Shown: in pieces, positions 49,856 through 61,185 of the stretch
How positions within the stretch are numbered: the first letter of the stretch is position 1
Layout: the number at the start of each line of letters is the position of its first letter
Assembly (NCBI GenBank): GCA_011009095.1
Contig: VTPC01000895.1
Coordinates: 1-64,000, forward strand
DNA: 64,000 nt
Direction of reading: 5' to 3'
Origin: Ignelater luminosus
Lineage: Eukaryota; Arthropoda; Insecta; Coleoptera; Elateridae
Translations under genes and position numbers: made by a program
Notes under the pieces: generated by a model
Told to the model about the DNA's origin: nothing
The model's input: only the letters and a program-made list of their open reading frames with translations
Databases searched by the model: none

Positions 49856-51044
49856 CGAGGGTGGTTTGATAAGTCTTTAGATTAACGTAGAAAGAAATGT
49901 TTTTTTGGTCAAAATCGATTTTATTTCTCTACATAGTCCCCTTTTACGTCTATAAACTTCATCCATCGATGTTCCAATTTTTTGATCCCCTCCAAGAAAT
50001 ACGATGTCTCAAAGTCTGCAAAATACGCGTTCACGACGGCTATCACTTTATCATTGCCCGTGAATTTCTTTCCCCCAAGCCATGTTTTCATGTTTTGAAA
50101 GAGAAAATAGTCTCTCGGGGCCAGATCTGGAGAATACGGGGCGTGGAGAACCAACTCGAAGGCAAGTTCATGAATTTTGGCCATCGCGATCATCGACGTG
50201 TGAGTCATCGCATTGTCATGATGAAAGAGGACTGTTTTCCTCTGCATTTGAGGTTGTTTGGGCTGTCTTTCTTCAACCTGTCCAATAATGAAGCCTAATA
50301 CAATCCTGTTTTTGTTTTTCCTTTATGCAAATAGTCCATGAACAAATCCCAAAAAAAACAGTCGCCATTACTTTCCCAGGCGATGGCACCGTCTTCGCCT
50401 TCTTCGGAGCAGGTTCACTTGTTGAAGTCCACTGTTTGGTCTCTGGTATGTAATAATGGACCCATGTTTCATCAACAGTTACAAATCGTCTCAAAAAGCT
50501 CATTGAATTACGCTTAAATCGATCCAACAGCTCTATTGAGATGTTCATGCGCACGCGTTTTTGGTCCAATGTCAACAAGCGCAGAATCCATCGCGCGGAC
50601 AGCTTCCTCATGTGCACATCTTCATCTAATATTTTAAAAACGCGTTCTGTTGATATGCCTGCGGTCTGTGCTATCTCTCTTATTTTCATTCGACGATCAT
50701 CTAACACGATGCTATAGACTTTTTCGATGCCACTCAGTTTTTTACGGTGGCGAACGAAGAGGTGGACTCCCTGTAGACAGCGTCCAACTCGGCTTTTATT
50801 TCCGTTGGAGTTTGACCCTTCAAACGCAAGAATTTTATAATTGAACGATATTCGATTGGCTTCATTTTTTATAAATCACTGATATCGACTGACACAAATG
50901 ACTGTCAAACAAAAATTACGCGTCCAAAATGGCTGACATTTTCAGCAGAGCCACCTGAAAGATAAGACTATCGTAACTATAAAAGCATTTTGACCTGTGG
51001 CGCCATCTTCATGTTCAGGCTAAACACTTATCAAATCACCCTCG
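49856..51044 (-). mobile_element. mariner element, near full length
   Basis: The ends CGAGGGTGGTTTGATAAGTC (left) and its inverse (right, CGAGGGTGATTTGATAAGTG read inward) match at 23 of 25 positions and are flanked by TA on both sides (49854-49855, 51045-51046). Length is 1189 bases, about 100 short of a typical mariner. The transposase on the minus strand is broken. Its sequence is clearly different from the 61186 copy, so this is a second mariner family. Confidence 0.95.
49921..50865 (-). pseudogene. mariner transposase (D34D), broken
   Basis: It starts MKPIEYRSIIKFLRLKGQTP at 50865, with the usual HTH N-terminus through STSSFATVKN. It then jumps, with loss of roughly 30-35 residues and a stop, to IEKVYSIVLDDRRMKIREIA. 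The WVPHDL-like block (KLSARWILRLLTLDQKRVRM), VDETWVHYYIPETK (first Asp), HHDNAMTHTSM (second Asp) and YSPDLAPRDYFLF (third Asp) are present. The frame is lost between about 50250 and 50310. The copy ends DVKGDYVEK and stop at 49921. Confidence 0.92.
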
Positions 51045-51046
51045 TA

Positions 51047-52191
51047 CATGGCAACGTTGTCAAGTGTTCATTCGCAATATCCGCACAAGATCAAGGTGAC
51101 TTGCTATATCTACAAGCTACAAAACGCTTTCTCGGTCTCTTCTTTTCCAGACAATACGATGTACGAGTAGCTTTAAAATCCTACAAAGGTAGTTGATCTC
51201 TCAAAAGATGAAGATAATTCAGTAAGTGAAGTTACTAAAATATCAAGTTTAAAGATACTAGAACAATCTGCAGAAACTTTAATGACCGTCTTAAGACTGT
51301 TAGTTCAAATGAGAAAATGGACTATTTTTAGAATGTAGTCATGACAGTTTTAAATTGGAACAGGATTACTACTATTTGCCTTAAGTCTTCTAGGCGTAGG
51401 CAAGACGCCCAGTACACATAGACTGTGATGAATGAAATCGCAAAATTTCCTTGAAGTATCAAACGAGCTTTTCATACCTTAGGTGTGTACTAGTAAGCCA
51501 AAACAAGAATGTGATGTTATTCTATAGGTCAGCTTTTCTCAACCGTAAACTTAGCGATAGTATAAAAGCGACTAATACTGTAAAAAGTCAAAACAAAAAG
51601 AATTATCACCATGATTGAGAGTACCATAAAAATTTAAACCAATCTAGTCAGATCTAAGACATTTTAAAATATTTTATGGCAGTTTCATCACTAATGAAAA
51701 CTCAACGCTCTGTCTTTGGTTTGTTTAGATTAAATAAAAAAAAAAAAAAACAACTTGTGGGCTACTTTTGCATACTAATAGAAACCCATAGCAAAACATG
51801 TTCGGTGAATTAGGAAGTCAATGTTAAATAATGATACAGAATTTTAAGTTTCTTTAAGAACAGAAAAACAAAAAGAGTCATACTGAGATGAAAAAAACTT
51901 ACTTAAGATTTTGCCTCTAAATTTTATTTAGATATTCTCAAGATTTTTCTACAAGTCACATTAAAATTAACGTACCCTGTATACTATAAAGTTTTATGAG
52001 TATCTTGATAGTTTCTTCCATCTTTAATTTATTTGAGAGAATTATTTTATGCTTCAATCTTCAAAATACTGAGTTTTTTGCAATCCTTTTAAAATAAAAT
52101 ACGCAACAGTATAAGCAACAATGTAAGTAAATATATTTTTAAACAAACACAGCAAAATACATTTTTAATTCGTCAATTCTCAAGAGCGCGT
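51047..52191. other. Stretch between mariner and the small gene
   Basis: No recognised gene. A 41-codon plus frame starting at 51048 abuts the mariner insertion site (see rejected items). CAGCTTTTCTCAACCGT at about 51530 resembles a hAT end but has no partner. Confidence 0.35.
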
Positions 52192-52537
52192 TTACGGCAC
52201 TGTGCACTGAAGTGACTCGCGTACAACATCCACGGTCCCTTTTATATTCCAACCGTAGTTTCTAGAAGCTTCGATTCTTGCGAAATGGGGATTTTTACGC
52301 ATTGGTTTTTCCAGATTGTTATCTACAGTGTACGTCTGCTGTAAATATAAAACAAAAAAAAATGTGACTTAGAAAAATTACTAACTAATAATTAATTAAT
52401 CCTATAAATTTTCGATTTGCTTATTATTCATTGAAAACCACCTTTACTCCGTCACCTACTTGGCTTTTATTGAATAGTAATAGCGCAGCTAACGCTATAA
52501 AATTGATGAGGGCACAAACGAACGGCGCGCATTCCAT
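52192..52537 (-). CDS. Small two-exon gene, 78-residue protein with hydrophobic N-terminus, function unknown
   Basis: Exon 1 (52537-52448) starts with ATG three codons after an in-frame stop and reads MECAPFVCALINFIALAALL LFNKSQVGDG, a likely signal peptide or membrane anchor. The donor is GACGGA/GTAAAG. The 109-base intron ends in a long pyrimidine run and TATTTACAG. Exon 2 (52338-52192) reads QTYTVDNNLEKPMRKNPHFA, RIEASRNYGWNIKGTVDVVR, ESLQCTVP, stop. Both exons keep phase 0, and both are clearly more GC-rich and codon-like than the surrounding AT-rich DNA. I do not recognise the protein. It could be a small secreted or membrane peptide. An alternative donor four codons earlier (CCAA/GTAGGT) would also keep the frame. 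An AATAAA lies about 165 bases downstream. Frame, splice and composition agree, but expression is unproven. Confidence 0.55.
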
Positions 52538-52614
52538 TAAATCTCAATTGAAGTTTTCTCAATAGAGGTGTTGTGGAATTACAATAAATCGGTAATAAAT
52601 TGAGATTTAATGGA
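52533..52614. repeat. 17-bp perfect inverted repeat across the small gene's start codon
   Basis: TCCATTAAATCTCAATT (52533-52549) is repeated inverted as AATTGAGATTTAATGGA (52598-52614) with a 48-base loop. The left arm contains the start codon of the small minus-strand gene. It may be a chance insertion footprint, a regulatory hairpin or part of an unnamed foldback. Confidence 0.7.
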
Positions 52615-54415
52615 TGCCTAAATAATTGATATGTATGAAGCAGAGCAATAATATAATATGAATAGTAGACGAAACCAAAACAAACCTAGTAATCAAGATA
52701 TATAAAACACTAAAAAAAACTAAAATCTGGAGTTTCTGATGACGTAAGAAATAAGAAAGAATTTTAGGGGAGAATTTCCAGATGATGAAAGCTCGAAAAA
52801 TAAAGATTTAAAAAATGAAAGATTAACTACGAGTTCGCAACGTACCTGATTTTTAAAAACTTCATAATTACTTTACATTCCTTTAATGGATTTCAATAAA
52901 TTAATTGTCAATGGTTTGTTGGCATTCATTCAATGCCGTTGAATTTCTTCATAACTATGTGCTCCATTGAAGGTTGTTTTACATATTTGATAATCACAGT
53001 AAAGAGAATGAGAGTGGATTTTTCAACATTTTCATTGGTTTTTCAAAATCTCAACAGCTGCATCTCTTTTATAACTTTCATCTAGCTCAATAGAGATCGA
53101 GAGAAAAAAACTAAAAAAACGATTTGAAGGGACTAACGAGTTCTCGGGAAATTTTTAAATTAGATGGGATCCGGTTCAAATCTAAACAGTATAGGTCTTT
53201 TCCACTATAATAACAAAGTAAGATGGAAATATTTTCTTCTAAACGGCGCATCCAATACTCAACAAACGTATTTAACACGTAGATTACGCAAACACAAATA
53301 ACACTGGATGATTGGTGTGATTTGATCAGGGAGTCTCAGCACTTGTCATTTTAGTTCGTGCATACTGTTGGTTTTATATTACAGTTCTTTATCTTATTTG
53401 GCTTCCAATAACTACAAAGTTCAGAATAACCCAATAAAATCTACTCAAAGATTAGGGGAATCCTGGAAAACAGAAAAAATGGAAACGTCTAATTTTTTTT
53501 GCGAATATGCCTTGTTGGACATTCATTTTCCACAGGCAAGTGGGTCACCTTGCTTGCAACATTGCAGCCATCGAGGATTGCATCTGGCGAGCTGTCGCTA
53601 CTTAGTATTGTAAACTTTTAGAAAAATTCTTGTTGTATTAAATTAACGCCTTCCTCACTCTAGTCTTTCTCCGAATTTATATTATTCGAGAACAAACACA
53701 TAGTGCTGTTGCTAAATCGAAACTAATGTGTTGATTAAAAAAAACCGTTACGAAATCGGGGAATTGGAAAAGCTATATTTAACTATCGTTCTTCAAGTCT
53801 GCATGGTATTAGAAAATTTAGCGACGTCATCATCAAATTGTGAAAGCTGACCTTTGTAATATTTAAAAATGAAACATTTTATAGCTGCTAGATCCGCTCG
53901 TCTTTGGCTTCTTTGTGTTTTTAGCCGATTTCAGAACGCTTCTTCTATTTATTTTACTAGCCTGCAGAAGTGCCTCGTTTCGCCAACAATTCACCAATCA
54001 ACCTTACCATTGTTCTTGCTATCAACTCCTACATGGTATTTCCAAAACATTGAAACAAAGAGAGAAAAAAAACTTTAGTGCTGAGTTGATTCTGGCGTCT
54101 CTCTGGAATCTGAAGGAAATGTTCTAGCTTCTGTTTATGTTCAACTTTACAGCCCTGGAACTCTGAGAACCGTTCGCAGATACAATTAGAAATTAAAGTT
54201 TGCTGAAGTATAATTACAAATCGATGTGTAACCATCAAAACATATATACATTTCAGTTTTCTTATTCAAAATTTTTTGGTTACAATCTATACTGAGATGC
54301 CTCATAAAGCTCTTTATCAAAGCAAAGCAAATCCACCTGAAGAAAAAAACCGACTCAGAAAGACAATTAGTTAGAAACGTAGAGTATGAAGAAATTCCGT
54401 CTTCATTAAAAAAAG
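52615..54415. other. AT-rich stretch, no gene recognised
   Basis: Frames at 53368-53613, 53869-54078, 53915-54127 and 54186-54506 have no motif and no splice support. It may hold the promoter of the small gene at 52192-52537. Confidence 0.35.
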
Positions 54416-55336
54416 ATGCCAAGGGGAAGAGCGGCCGGCGAAGATGGTGTAGTGGTGGAATTACTGCAGTACCGAGGAGGACCAATATTACAAATACTAG
54501 ATACACTGATAAAAATGCCTGAACTTATGCGACATCTCCAAGGACTGGAACAACGCTCTAATGATCCTTCTGTTCAAGAAAGGCGACAACTTTCAACTCA
54601 ACAAGCACAGGTTGATAAGTCCACTCCCAGTACTATGCAAGCTATTTACAAAAATAATAACAGAAGACTGACACATAAACTGGACAGTTACCAATCACGC
54701 GAGCAGGCCGGTCTCGGAAAAGGTTTCAGTACGCTGGATCACCTACAGGCAACCAGAATACTGATTGAAAAAGCGAACGAGTACAATATAAACTCTTTAG
54801 ACTCTATAGAAATCTAGTCAATCCTAAACTCATTGAGCAACTGCCGCATAGACCACAGGTACACAACACTAATCCAGAACATCTATAAGAGAGCAACTTT
54901 CCAAATAATTCTAAAAGAAAAGACGGACAAAATCAAAATTGGCAGAGGGATCACACGGGGCGATACTATTTCGCCGAAACTGTTCATGCTCGCCCTCGAA
55001 GACATGTTCAGAGAACTCAATTGGGAAGAAAAAGGCTTACAGATCGAAGGAGAAATAAAAGAAGGCGCAGACGCCCCCAAACTAGATGTTACGACGATAT
55101 CTAGTGTATAGCAGGCTTGGACTGGATGATAACGGCACAAGATCGAAATAGTGGAACAGTCTATGGGAAGCAACCATCCGACGATGGATGACATAGCTGA
55201 AAGTGATGATGATACTGCGATGGTTTACAACGAGCAGCATCAACCTAAAACAACTGTCTTTACGATATTCTTTCGCAAAATACGTGGTTGCGTGAAGCCT
55301 ACCACCTCCAGGGGCCTACCTAAGGCCCAAAACTAA
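54416..55336 (+). mobile_element. LINE reverse transcriptase remnant (RTE/I-like), internally deleted
   Basis: Plus-strand blocks: AAGEDGVVVELLQYRGGPIL (from 54433), KLDSYQSREQAGLGKGFSTL DHLQATRILIEKANEYNI (54680-54800), DSIEI, NCRIDHRYTTLIQNIYKRAT and KIKIGRGITRGDTISPKLFM LALEDMFRELNWEEKGLQIE (54836-55050). The last group contains the G-x-x-x-G-D-x-x-S-P-x-L-F reverse transcriptase block. The next part, which should carry the catalytic FADD, is missing. The text jumps to the C-terminal NSLWEATIRRWMT (about 55152-55190). A frame change lies at 54817-54833. The copy is dead. Confidence 0.85.
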
Positions 55337-55469
55337 GATTCAATTCTCATTTCTTATTTAGATCTGTTTATAGAAAACTCAAAATCTCCCGCTTGTCGTC
55401 TCTAGGGATTTTTAGAAACAGGAAATCTATTAAAATTCTCGATTCAGTACACTTAGAAGGTATTAGTAA

Positions 55470-56690
55470 TATTTGTGTCCAAAAGCAGTTATAATCTTCC
55501 TGGACAGCAACCTTTGTCTGTTTAATAGTTGTCCAACAGCAATCAGGCTATTAGTGTTTCAATTTGATTTCAACTTTTCGCAACAATGGGGTAGGCTATT
55601 TTTGGGCCCAATTGCAATATCATCTATTGTTTCTAGCTCTACTATATATTTCCATGTTAACTACTCTTTAGGCAAGAACAGAATTTGCACTTCTGTTTGG
55701 TATTTAGCTAAGTTATATTCAACGACGGGCATTTTACGCATGGCTTGTATCTCATAGAAATGTGAGAGAATTCAGAAAAGAAAGTAATGTTTTTGATAAT
55801 GGCAAAATTGGTCCCTATGTAAGATTTTGATCTTTTGGACACGTACAACTAAACCCTTCGTCTTTACCTTTACGAGCCTAATGGGCACACAATATTTGCA
55901 CCAAGCAAGTATGAAACGAACTGAAATGAGTGACGAGAAATGTGGGTCATCAATGTAGCAAGAACGCCAACTGCTTAATTAGATGGAGATCTTTTTCAGA
56001 CGAATTCTGTAAAAAAAACTTGAATGTTTACAGATAGAGTTGTTTCTTCTTCTTTTATAAACTGCTTTGTACGTAGGGTTGCACTTTGACTTCCAAGAGC
56101 CCAGAATTTATATGCCTTCACAAGGATCTGAAGCATTGTTTTTCCTCTTCCGTGCAGTGCCGTTTGAATTTTTATTAGCATGACGTATTAAAGTAGAACA
56201 ATTTGCACCAAACCTTCTATTGAAGCGACAAATACTTGGTTGTAATGAAATGAGAACCAAATCCAATTTCAATAAGACTTAAAGTGACTCTCTTCAAATA
56301 CCCCTGCTTCACTGGCAAGAAAACATTTTTTGAGTATTACAAGAGTCTATTCAGGTAATTCGTAAACTCATTTTCAATCTTCCGTTTAGGCTCTCTACTG
56401 ATAGTTACCCATCCATTATTTTCTTGGAAATCAACTGTCTTTGTATCTTCCTTGTGCAGATGTTCCAGTCTTCTTTTTGCTGCAGATGTGGATGCTTAGG
56501 AATCAGGATAAACCCAAAAGAAAAGGTCCTGAGATTGATCTTCTATATTCAGGATGTCTTTGCTAAAGTTGTTTTGTTTTAAGCGTTTACGGATGGATTT
56601 TGTGATGGGAGTCTATCTAGCTATATCATGTTTGGGTATAGGGATGTTAAACAAAGCTCCACATCGAAGCAGCAACAAAGAATGGTTGAA
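55470..56690 (-). pseudogene. Decayed coding remnant, family not recognised
   Basis: The minus strand shows long near-open readings. From about 56650 down: TPITKSIRKRLKQNNFSKDI, DQSQDLFFWVYPDS, ASTSAAKRRLEHLHKEDTKT and NNGWVTISREPKRKIENEFT. From 56181: MLIKIQTALHGRGKTMLQIL and LRTKQFIKEEETTLSVN. From 55745: RKMPVVEYNLAKYQTEVQIL and YIVELETIDDIAIGPKNSLP. They are interrupted by several stops and at least two frame changes, so the whole is dead. I cannot assign it to a host gene family or an element. Confidence 0.45.
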
Positions 56691-57167
56691 AAAACTTCAA
56701 AAAATATTTTACAGGTGAAAAATAAAGCAACGTAACAAATAGTACGTTTAGGGTGTTTTTTGCTGCTAAAATTGTAAGCAATTCTAGTAATAATTACGGC
56801 CCAATTTGGGTCACTTTTCGGTTTGGTCTAACACGTTTCATCCTGTGGTTAATTATGTTTGCTACATAACTGTGTTATGCAATTTTAGCTTGCACTAATT
56901 ATCAGATTTTCTACTTTCACGCAGTTAGGACATACCAAATCAAATACAACATTGGTTAGTTGGTTTCAGAATTCTCCATATCATCCATCCATTTCTATTA
57001 TGCCCAATTTCTTTCAGAATTTATTACCGTTAATATAGATAAAATAATAATAACCACACCAAAACGATCGATACCATATTATTATTAAAATAAAATAGCA
57101 CATTGGTTGTTACACATTAAAGCGACGAGGCTTTGATGATAGTGCAATGATTGGCTACTTAAGAATG

Positions 57168-57206
57168 CATAATCATAATAATAATAATAATACACAAATA
57201 ATAATG
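57168..57206. repeat. AAT-type microsatellite
   Basis: ATAATAATAATAATAATA with small interruptions, in AT-rich DNA. Confidence 0.8.
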
Positions 57207-57629
57207 GTAATTTATCTAACAGAATCAGATTGATACTTGTACTTTAGCGTAAATGGAATCTTACGGTTATTTAATCATATACATTAGGTTACTGGAGCTG
57301 TAAGCAGCTATTTTTGCTTACAAATAGGTTTGTATGAAACGTTATTAATAAGAACTTCAACAAAATCAAAAAAACAAAATAAAATGGAAATTGGATTAGA
57401 ATTTTAATTGGAAGAACGCAAAGAAGAGAAAGAGTACTGTTATGTTTGTACGTTAACGGAAAACAAGAATTAAATAGTTAGGTAATTATCATACCCAAGA
57501 GGTTTTTTCCGTTTTGATGTTTTGTTTTCAATTTTAAAATGCAAACCAGTAATATCAAAATCCAAATTGTTTCACTAATTTAATAAACAAGAAGAAAAAA
57601 ACATTTTCGTTGTTGGCATTTTAGTAAAT

Positions 57630-57840
57630 ATAACAAGGTTGCCTGTCGGCTGATTTTTCTGACATAATCCGGTATTTAACTCGTTGGGCTGCAATATTCT
57701 CTCATTATCGAGACGGGATGAAATGGGTCAGGGACTACGTTAAGGTCGACGTCTACGAGCTGCTTTTAGTTTTATCATCGATTATGAATTATATACACAC
57801 AAGCATAAAAAAGACTATTATTATATCTTTAACCTAATTA
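57630..57840. other. GC-richer island with short open frames on both strands
   Basis: The plus strand is open for 67 codons (GCLSADFSDIIRYLTRWAAI … MKWVRDYVKVDVYELL) and the minus strand for 29 (QLVDVDLNVVPDPFHPVSIM). Neither has convincing splice sites or a known family. It stands out from AT-rich flanks and could be an exon or a conserved regulatory element. Confidence 0.35.
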
Positions 57841-58074
57841 ACAGTTATACTTATTTATGCTGACAATAACAACTTGATAATTTTACAATTCTTTTTCCAT
57901 GAAAAGAAATTTTTCTTTTACCTTCAAATAAAACTGACAAATGGATAGAATTAAGAGAAATTGTTTCAAGTCGTAAAATTAATACTAAAGGTAATAATAT
58001 TTCAAATCCAATTGAAGAAATCATAAATTTATTGAGATGACGTTTGGTAGGTCGTGCAATACAGTAGCAGCAAA

Positions 58075-58170
58075 ATGGTAGAGTCGGCGACCTGAATGCC
58101 ACACGACGGGGTCATCCACGGAATAACGGTCTCATTCGCGCGCCGCCTGTAGGAAGGACGAATGTTTTTA
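58075..58170. other. CpG-rich island, possible exon or promoter
   Basis: GGTCATCCACGGAATAACGG and GCGCGCCGCCTGTAGGAAGG give several CpGs in otherwise CpG-poor DNA. On the minus strand an acceptor-like TTCCTACAG precedes an open frame (RRANETVIPWMTPSCGIQ). This could be an upstream winged eye exon, a 5' UTR or a promoter. Not resolved. Confidence 0.3.
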
Positions 58171-59755
58171 TTTTTTGAGCCGGGTTTCATTTTCTTTTTC
58201 TCCTTTTTATTAAATTAACTTTGTATTATTGAGAAAAAAAAGAAGGCGAACATAATTAAACAAGATTTTATTAAAAAGAATCGTTATGAGAGCATTCTAG
58301 TGTGCATGTCCTGAAGGCAGGTTTAGTTAATTGAATTTTCAGAGCGATTTGTTAAGAGCTATATAAAATCCAATGTAAATTTCGCTTATATGAAATTTGA
58401 CTTCGGGTTAGCGGTTGTTATTTATTTATGCAATATAAAAAACATGATAGAAATATTTCGAGCATGTAATTATTATTACAGAAGGAAAATTAGGAAAATT
58501 TGCATTAATTCCGTATAAAAAGATTTTTCCCAAGTAAAATCTGCTGCAATCTCCGAACACAAAAGGTTGACCTAACAAGAAAAAAAGTAACTCAAACAAG
58601 TCTCGACTAATTTGGTAAAATTAATAAAAATTAAAGGGCGCCAACCATTGATAAATTGTAACTTGAATCTCGTAACACAACACAACTTATCAAGTGGAAG
58701 GAAAGCTTCACGGCATTTTATGCTATAAATTAGATGAGAGTCCCTCTTCTCTTACATATTTTTACACCAGTAGATAATATCCAATTTACCAATAACCATA
58801 TAACGATTTGGTGTCTCATCTACAATAAAACTTTCTGTCCAAGTGATATAATAAAGATTCAGTCACACTATCATGAGTATACCAATGTGTCAATCACTTC
58901 TATCTTAAAGGTGTTATAAATTGTTAAAAAACAATAAAAAAAGGGTATTACATTATAAAATTAAATGCAAAGATAACGATCTTGGTTTCGTACGATTACT
59001 TATATTGAAATAATAAAAATTTCTTTGGTGTATTCACTGATACAGGAAAGATCAAAATCAAATCTCATATAAAAAGAAATATATGTCTGCTACAAACAAA
59101 ACATTTCGAAGATAAGTAACTAAATCTTACTTTTTTGTTTTCAATTTCTGCACAAAGTCTGTTCATTTCTTTCGTTATTATTTAAAGGCATTCTATAAAT
59201 ATGATAAATTCCAAAACAAAAACGTTTTCAACGCGAAAGAAATTTATTATAGATAGCTACCTGCGATAAATTTATCCACACTTGACTTTAATTTCACTTT
59301 TATTATCTATATTATTTGTTCACGACGCTATAAACTTAAATATAACATAAAACTTTTAACATCTAATAATAACTTGCGGTATTTTGAAAATAAAGTTTTA
59401 CAAAATCAATTACTTAAAAACTTCACTCAATAAACCTAATTTATGCAAGAAAAAAAAAACAAAAAAATAACTTGAAATGTCTATACAAAAAAAATTGAAG
59501 GAAACAAGGCTACTTAGTTTAAATAGTATACCTTCTTACTAGCTACTTTTCGCAAAATCAAAAAAAGTGTCTAAGTGATGCATTGAGATGCAGCTCACTT
59601 GACAATAAGACTGCCATTCTTCTAAGAGCATTGGTCGAGTGCAATAGCCACTTGGTGAATATTAACTGAGAATCAACAAATTCAGTCATTACAAAAAACT
59701 CGCGCCGTCAAAAAAAGAGGTTTTACAGAAAAATGGCAAAAATGTATGTAGATTA
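58171..59755. other. AT-rich stretch, no gene recognised
   Basis: Very AT-rich with A-runs. No coding frame of note. Confidence 0.4.
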
Positions 59756-59759
59756 CATT

Positions 59760-61010
59760 AATGCTGCAATCTCCAGAAACACTGGGAGTATCACTTGTAG
59801 CTCTTAATCTTCTTTGCTGGAGAAAGCTAGCCTCATCTACATCCATACCATTTGAAGTAATTCATAATCGTACTTCGCTCTTCGCAGACCACCTGTGGCA
59901 TTCTCCAGCAAAACTTCGTCTCTCACTAGGCCACCACAGATACGCTCACCCAGGACACCTACGGTATCCCAAGGCCAAATCTTCTTCAAAACTTCGCCCT
60001 TCCAAGCTCCCTTTGGTGACATACAAGTTATCATTACCCTTTCCTAAACCGGCTGCGCATTAAATCTTTAATTCATAGACCATTTACAGTGGCTTAAAAT
60101 CGGATTTCGCCCTCTCAGGCCATATTCGAATTTCGTTCTCTCCAGTCCACCCAAAATAGTCCACAACTGGACTTGATTTTCCACCTGTGCTGACCTACAA
60201 TTGAGCATCACTCTACACTAGTCCACCTGTTGTGGTCTATAATCCGTTTCCCCTAACTAAGTCATTTACGGTCGCATGAGGTCGGGTTTCGTCCTCCCGG
60301 GTCATCGGAAAAAATTCACAACAAAACTGTTTTCTCCAGCCCACAATCAGACTTTGCCTTCCCCAGACCGCCTTGACTAATCTACCTGCGGTAGTTAATA
60401 GTCGGTTTCCACCCTCGGTGGCTCTTCCAATCCATCTGAGATAATTCACAATCGCAGTTAATTTATCTCAGCAAACTTGAGGTTTTCTAAAATCGAATAC
60501 TGCCTTCCTCAGGTTAGCTGTGATGGCCTACAATTAAATATCACTCTTGGTAGCCCATCTGCGCTCTCAGATCATGTGAGATAATTCACAATTGGACTTT
60601 GCCTTTCCTAGGCCGCATGTGGTGGCTTATTATCGAACGTGACTAAAATCGGTTTCTGCTCCCGTCCAAGCCACTTCAAGTGTTACATAGACAGACATAT
60701 TGATCCTCCTCACCACTCTGTGGTGATTCACAGTCGGTTTCTGCCCTCATTCAAGTTATTTACCGTAGCCCCCAATCAGGCTTCGCAAACACTACCCTTC
60801 ACGATCCCTCTTGAAGTGGTCATAATCGAGTTTCTTTCTCACTCAAACCATCTGCTCACAATCAGGACTCACCTTCTCCAGCCACCCGAGGCTATTCCTA
60901 ATAGGAAGAAAAGACTTCTCAGGCACCGCCTACAATTGAAATTTACTTTTCGCTACTCAAGTCAGCTAGAATACGTAACACTGGCGTGCTTTCTACCCCA
61001 CTAACAAGCA
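59760..61010. repeat. Degenerate tandem repeat block with a TCGGTTTCGCCCTC core
   Basis: A short core recurs about every 45-190 bases: ATCGGATTTCGCCCTCTCA (60100), TTCGAATTTCGTTCTCTCC (60126), GTCGGGTTTCGTCCTCCC (60282), ATCAGACTTTGCCTTCCCC (60347), GTCGGTTTCCACCCTCGG (60401), ATTGGACTTTGCCTTTCC (60591), ATCGGTTTCTGCTCCCGT (60649) and GTCGGTTTCTGCCCTCAT (60732). Between cores lie variants of CCACCTGTGGTGG and TAATTCACAATC. The block is more GC-rich than its flanks. Open frames (59761-60063, 60639-61004) follow from the repeat and are not credible genes. Confidence 0.65.
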
Positions 61011-61185
61011 CCCGCGACTTGCAGAAAGTCCATAAGTTATTAGAACACACAAACAGTCAAGGATCAAAATTACGATGTTAATTTAATTTAAACTGTTTCA
61101 GGTGTATTTGCTAGAAAAATTGAACAACTTTCTGTTCAGGATTTCAGTAGTAATAAGTAACAGCTTTGTCGTTTACTGGAATGTA

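Noticed and set aside
51048-51173. 41-codon plus-strand ORF (MATLSSVHSQYPHKIKVTCY…) starting at the mariner insertion point
   Set aside because: Its ATG context comes from the target site. There is no splice support, no recognised motif and no second exon. The reading is short enough to be chance.
51520-51560. Second hAT end (CAGCTTTTCTCAACCGT)
   Set aside because: It shares only a short TTCTCAACC phrase and lacks the following GCGGCAC block and a partner end.
53869-54127. Overlapping plus frames, one with a secretory-looking start (VFLADFRTLLLFILLACRSA)
   Set aside because: The hydrophobic frame begins at GTG, not ATG, with no good acceptor before it and no downstream exon.
59761-60063. 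100-codon frame in the 59.7-61.0 kb block
   Set aside because: The frame follows from GC-rich degenerate repeats that contain few stops, and neighbouring repeat units do not keep the frame.
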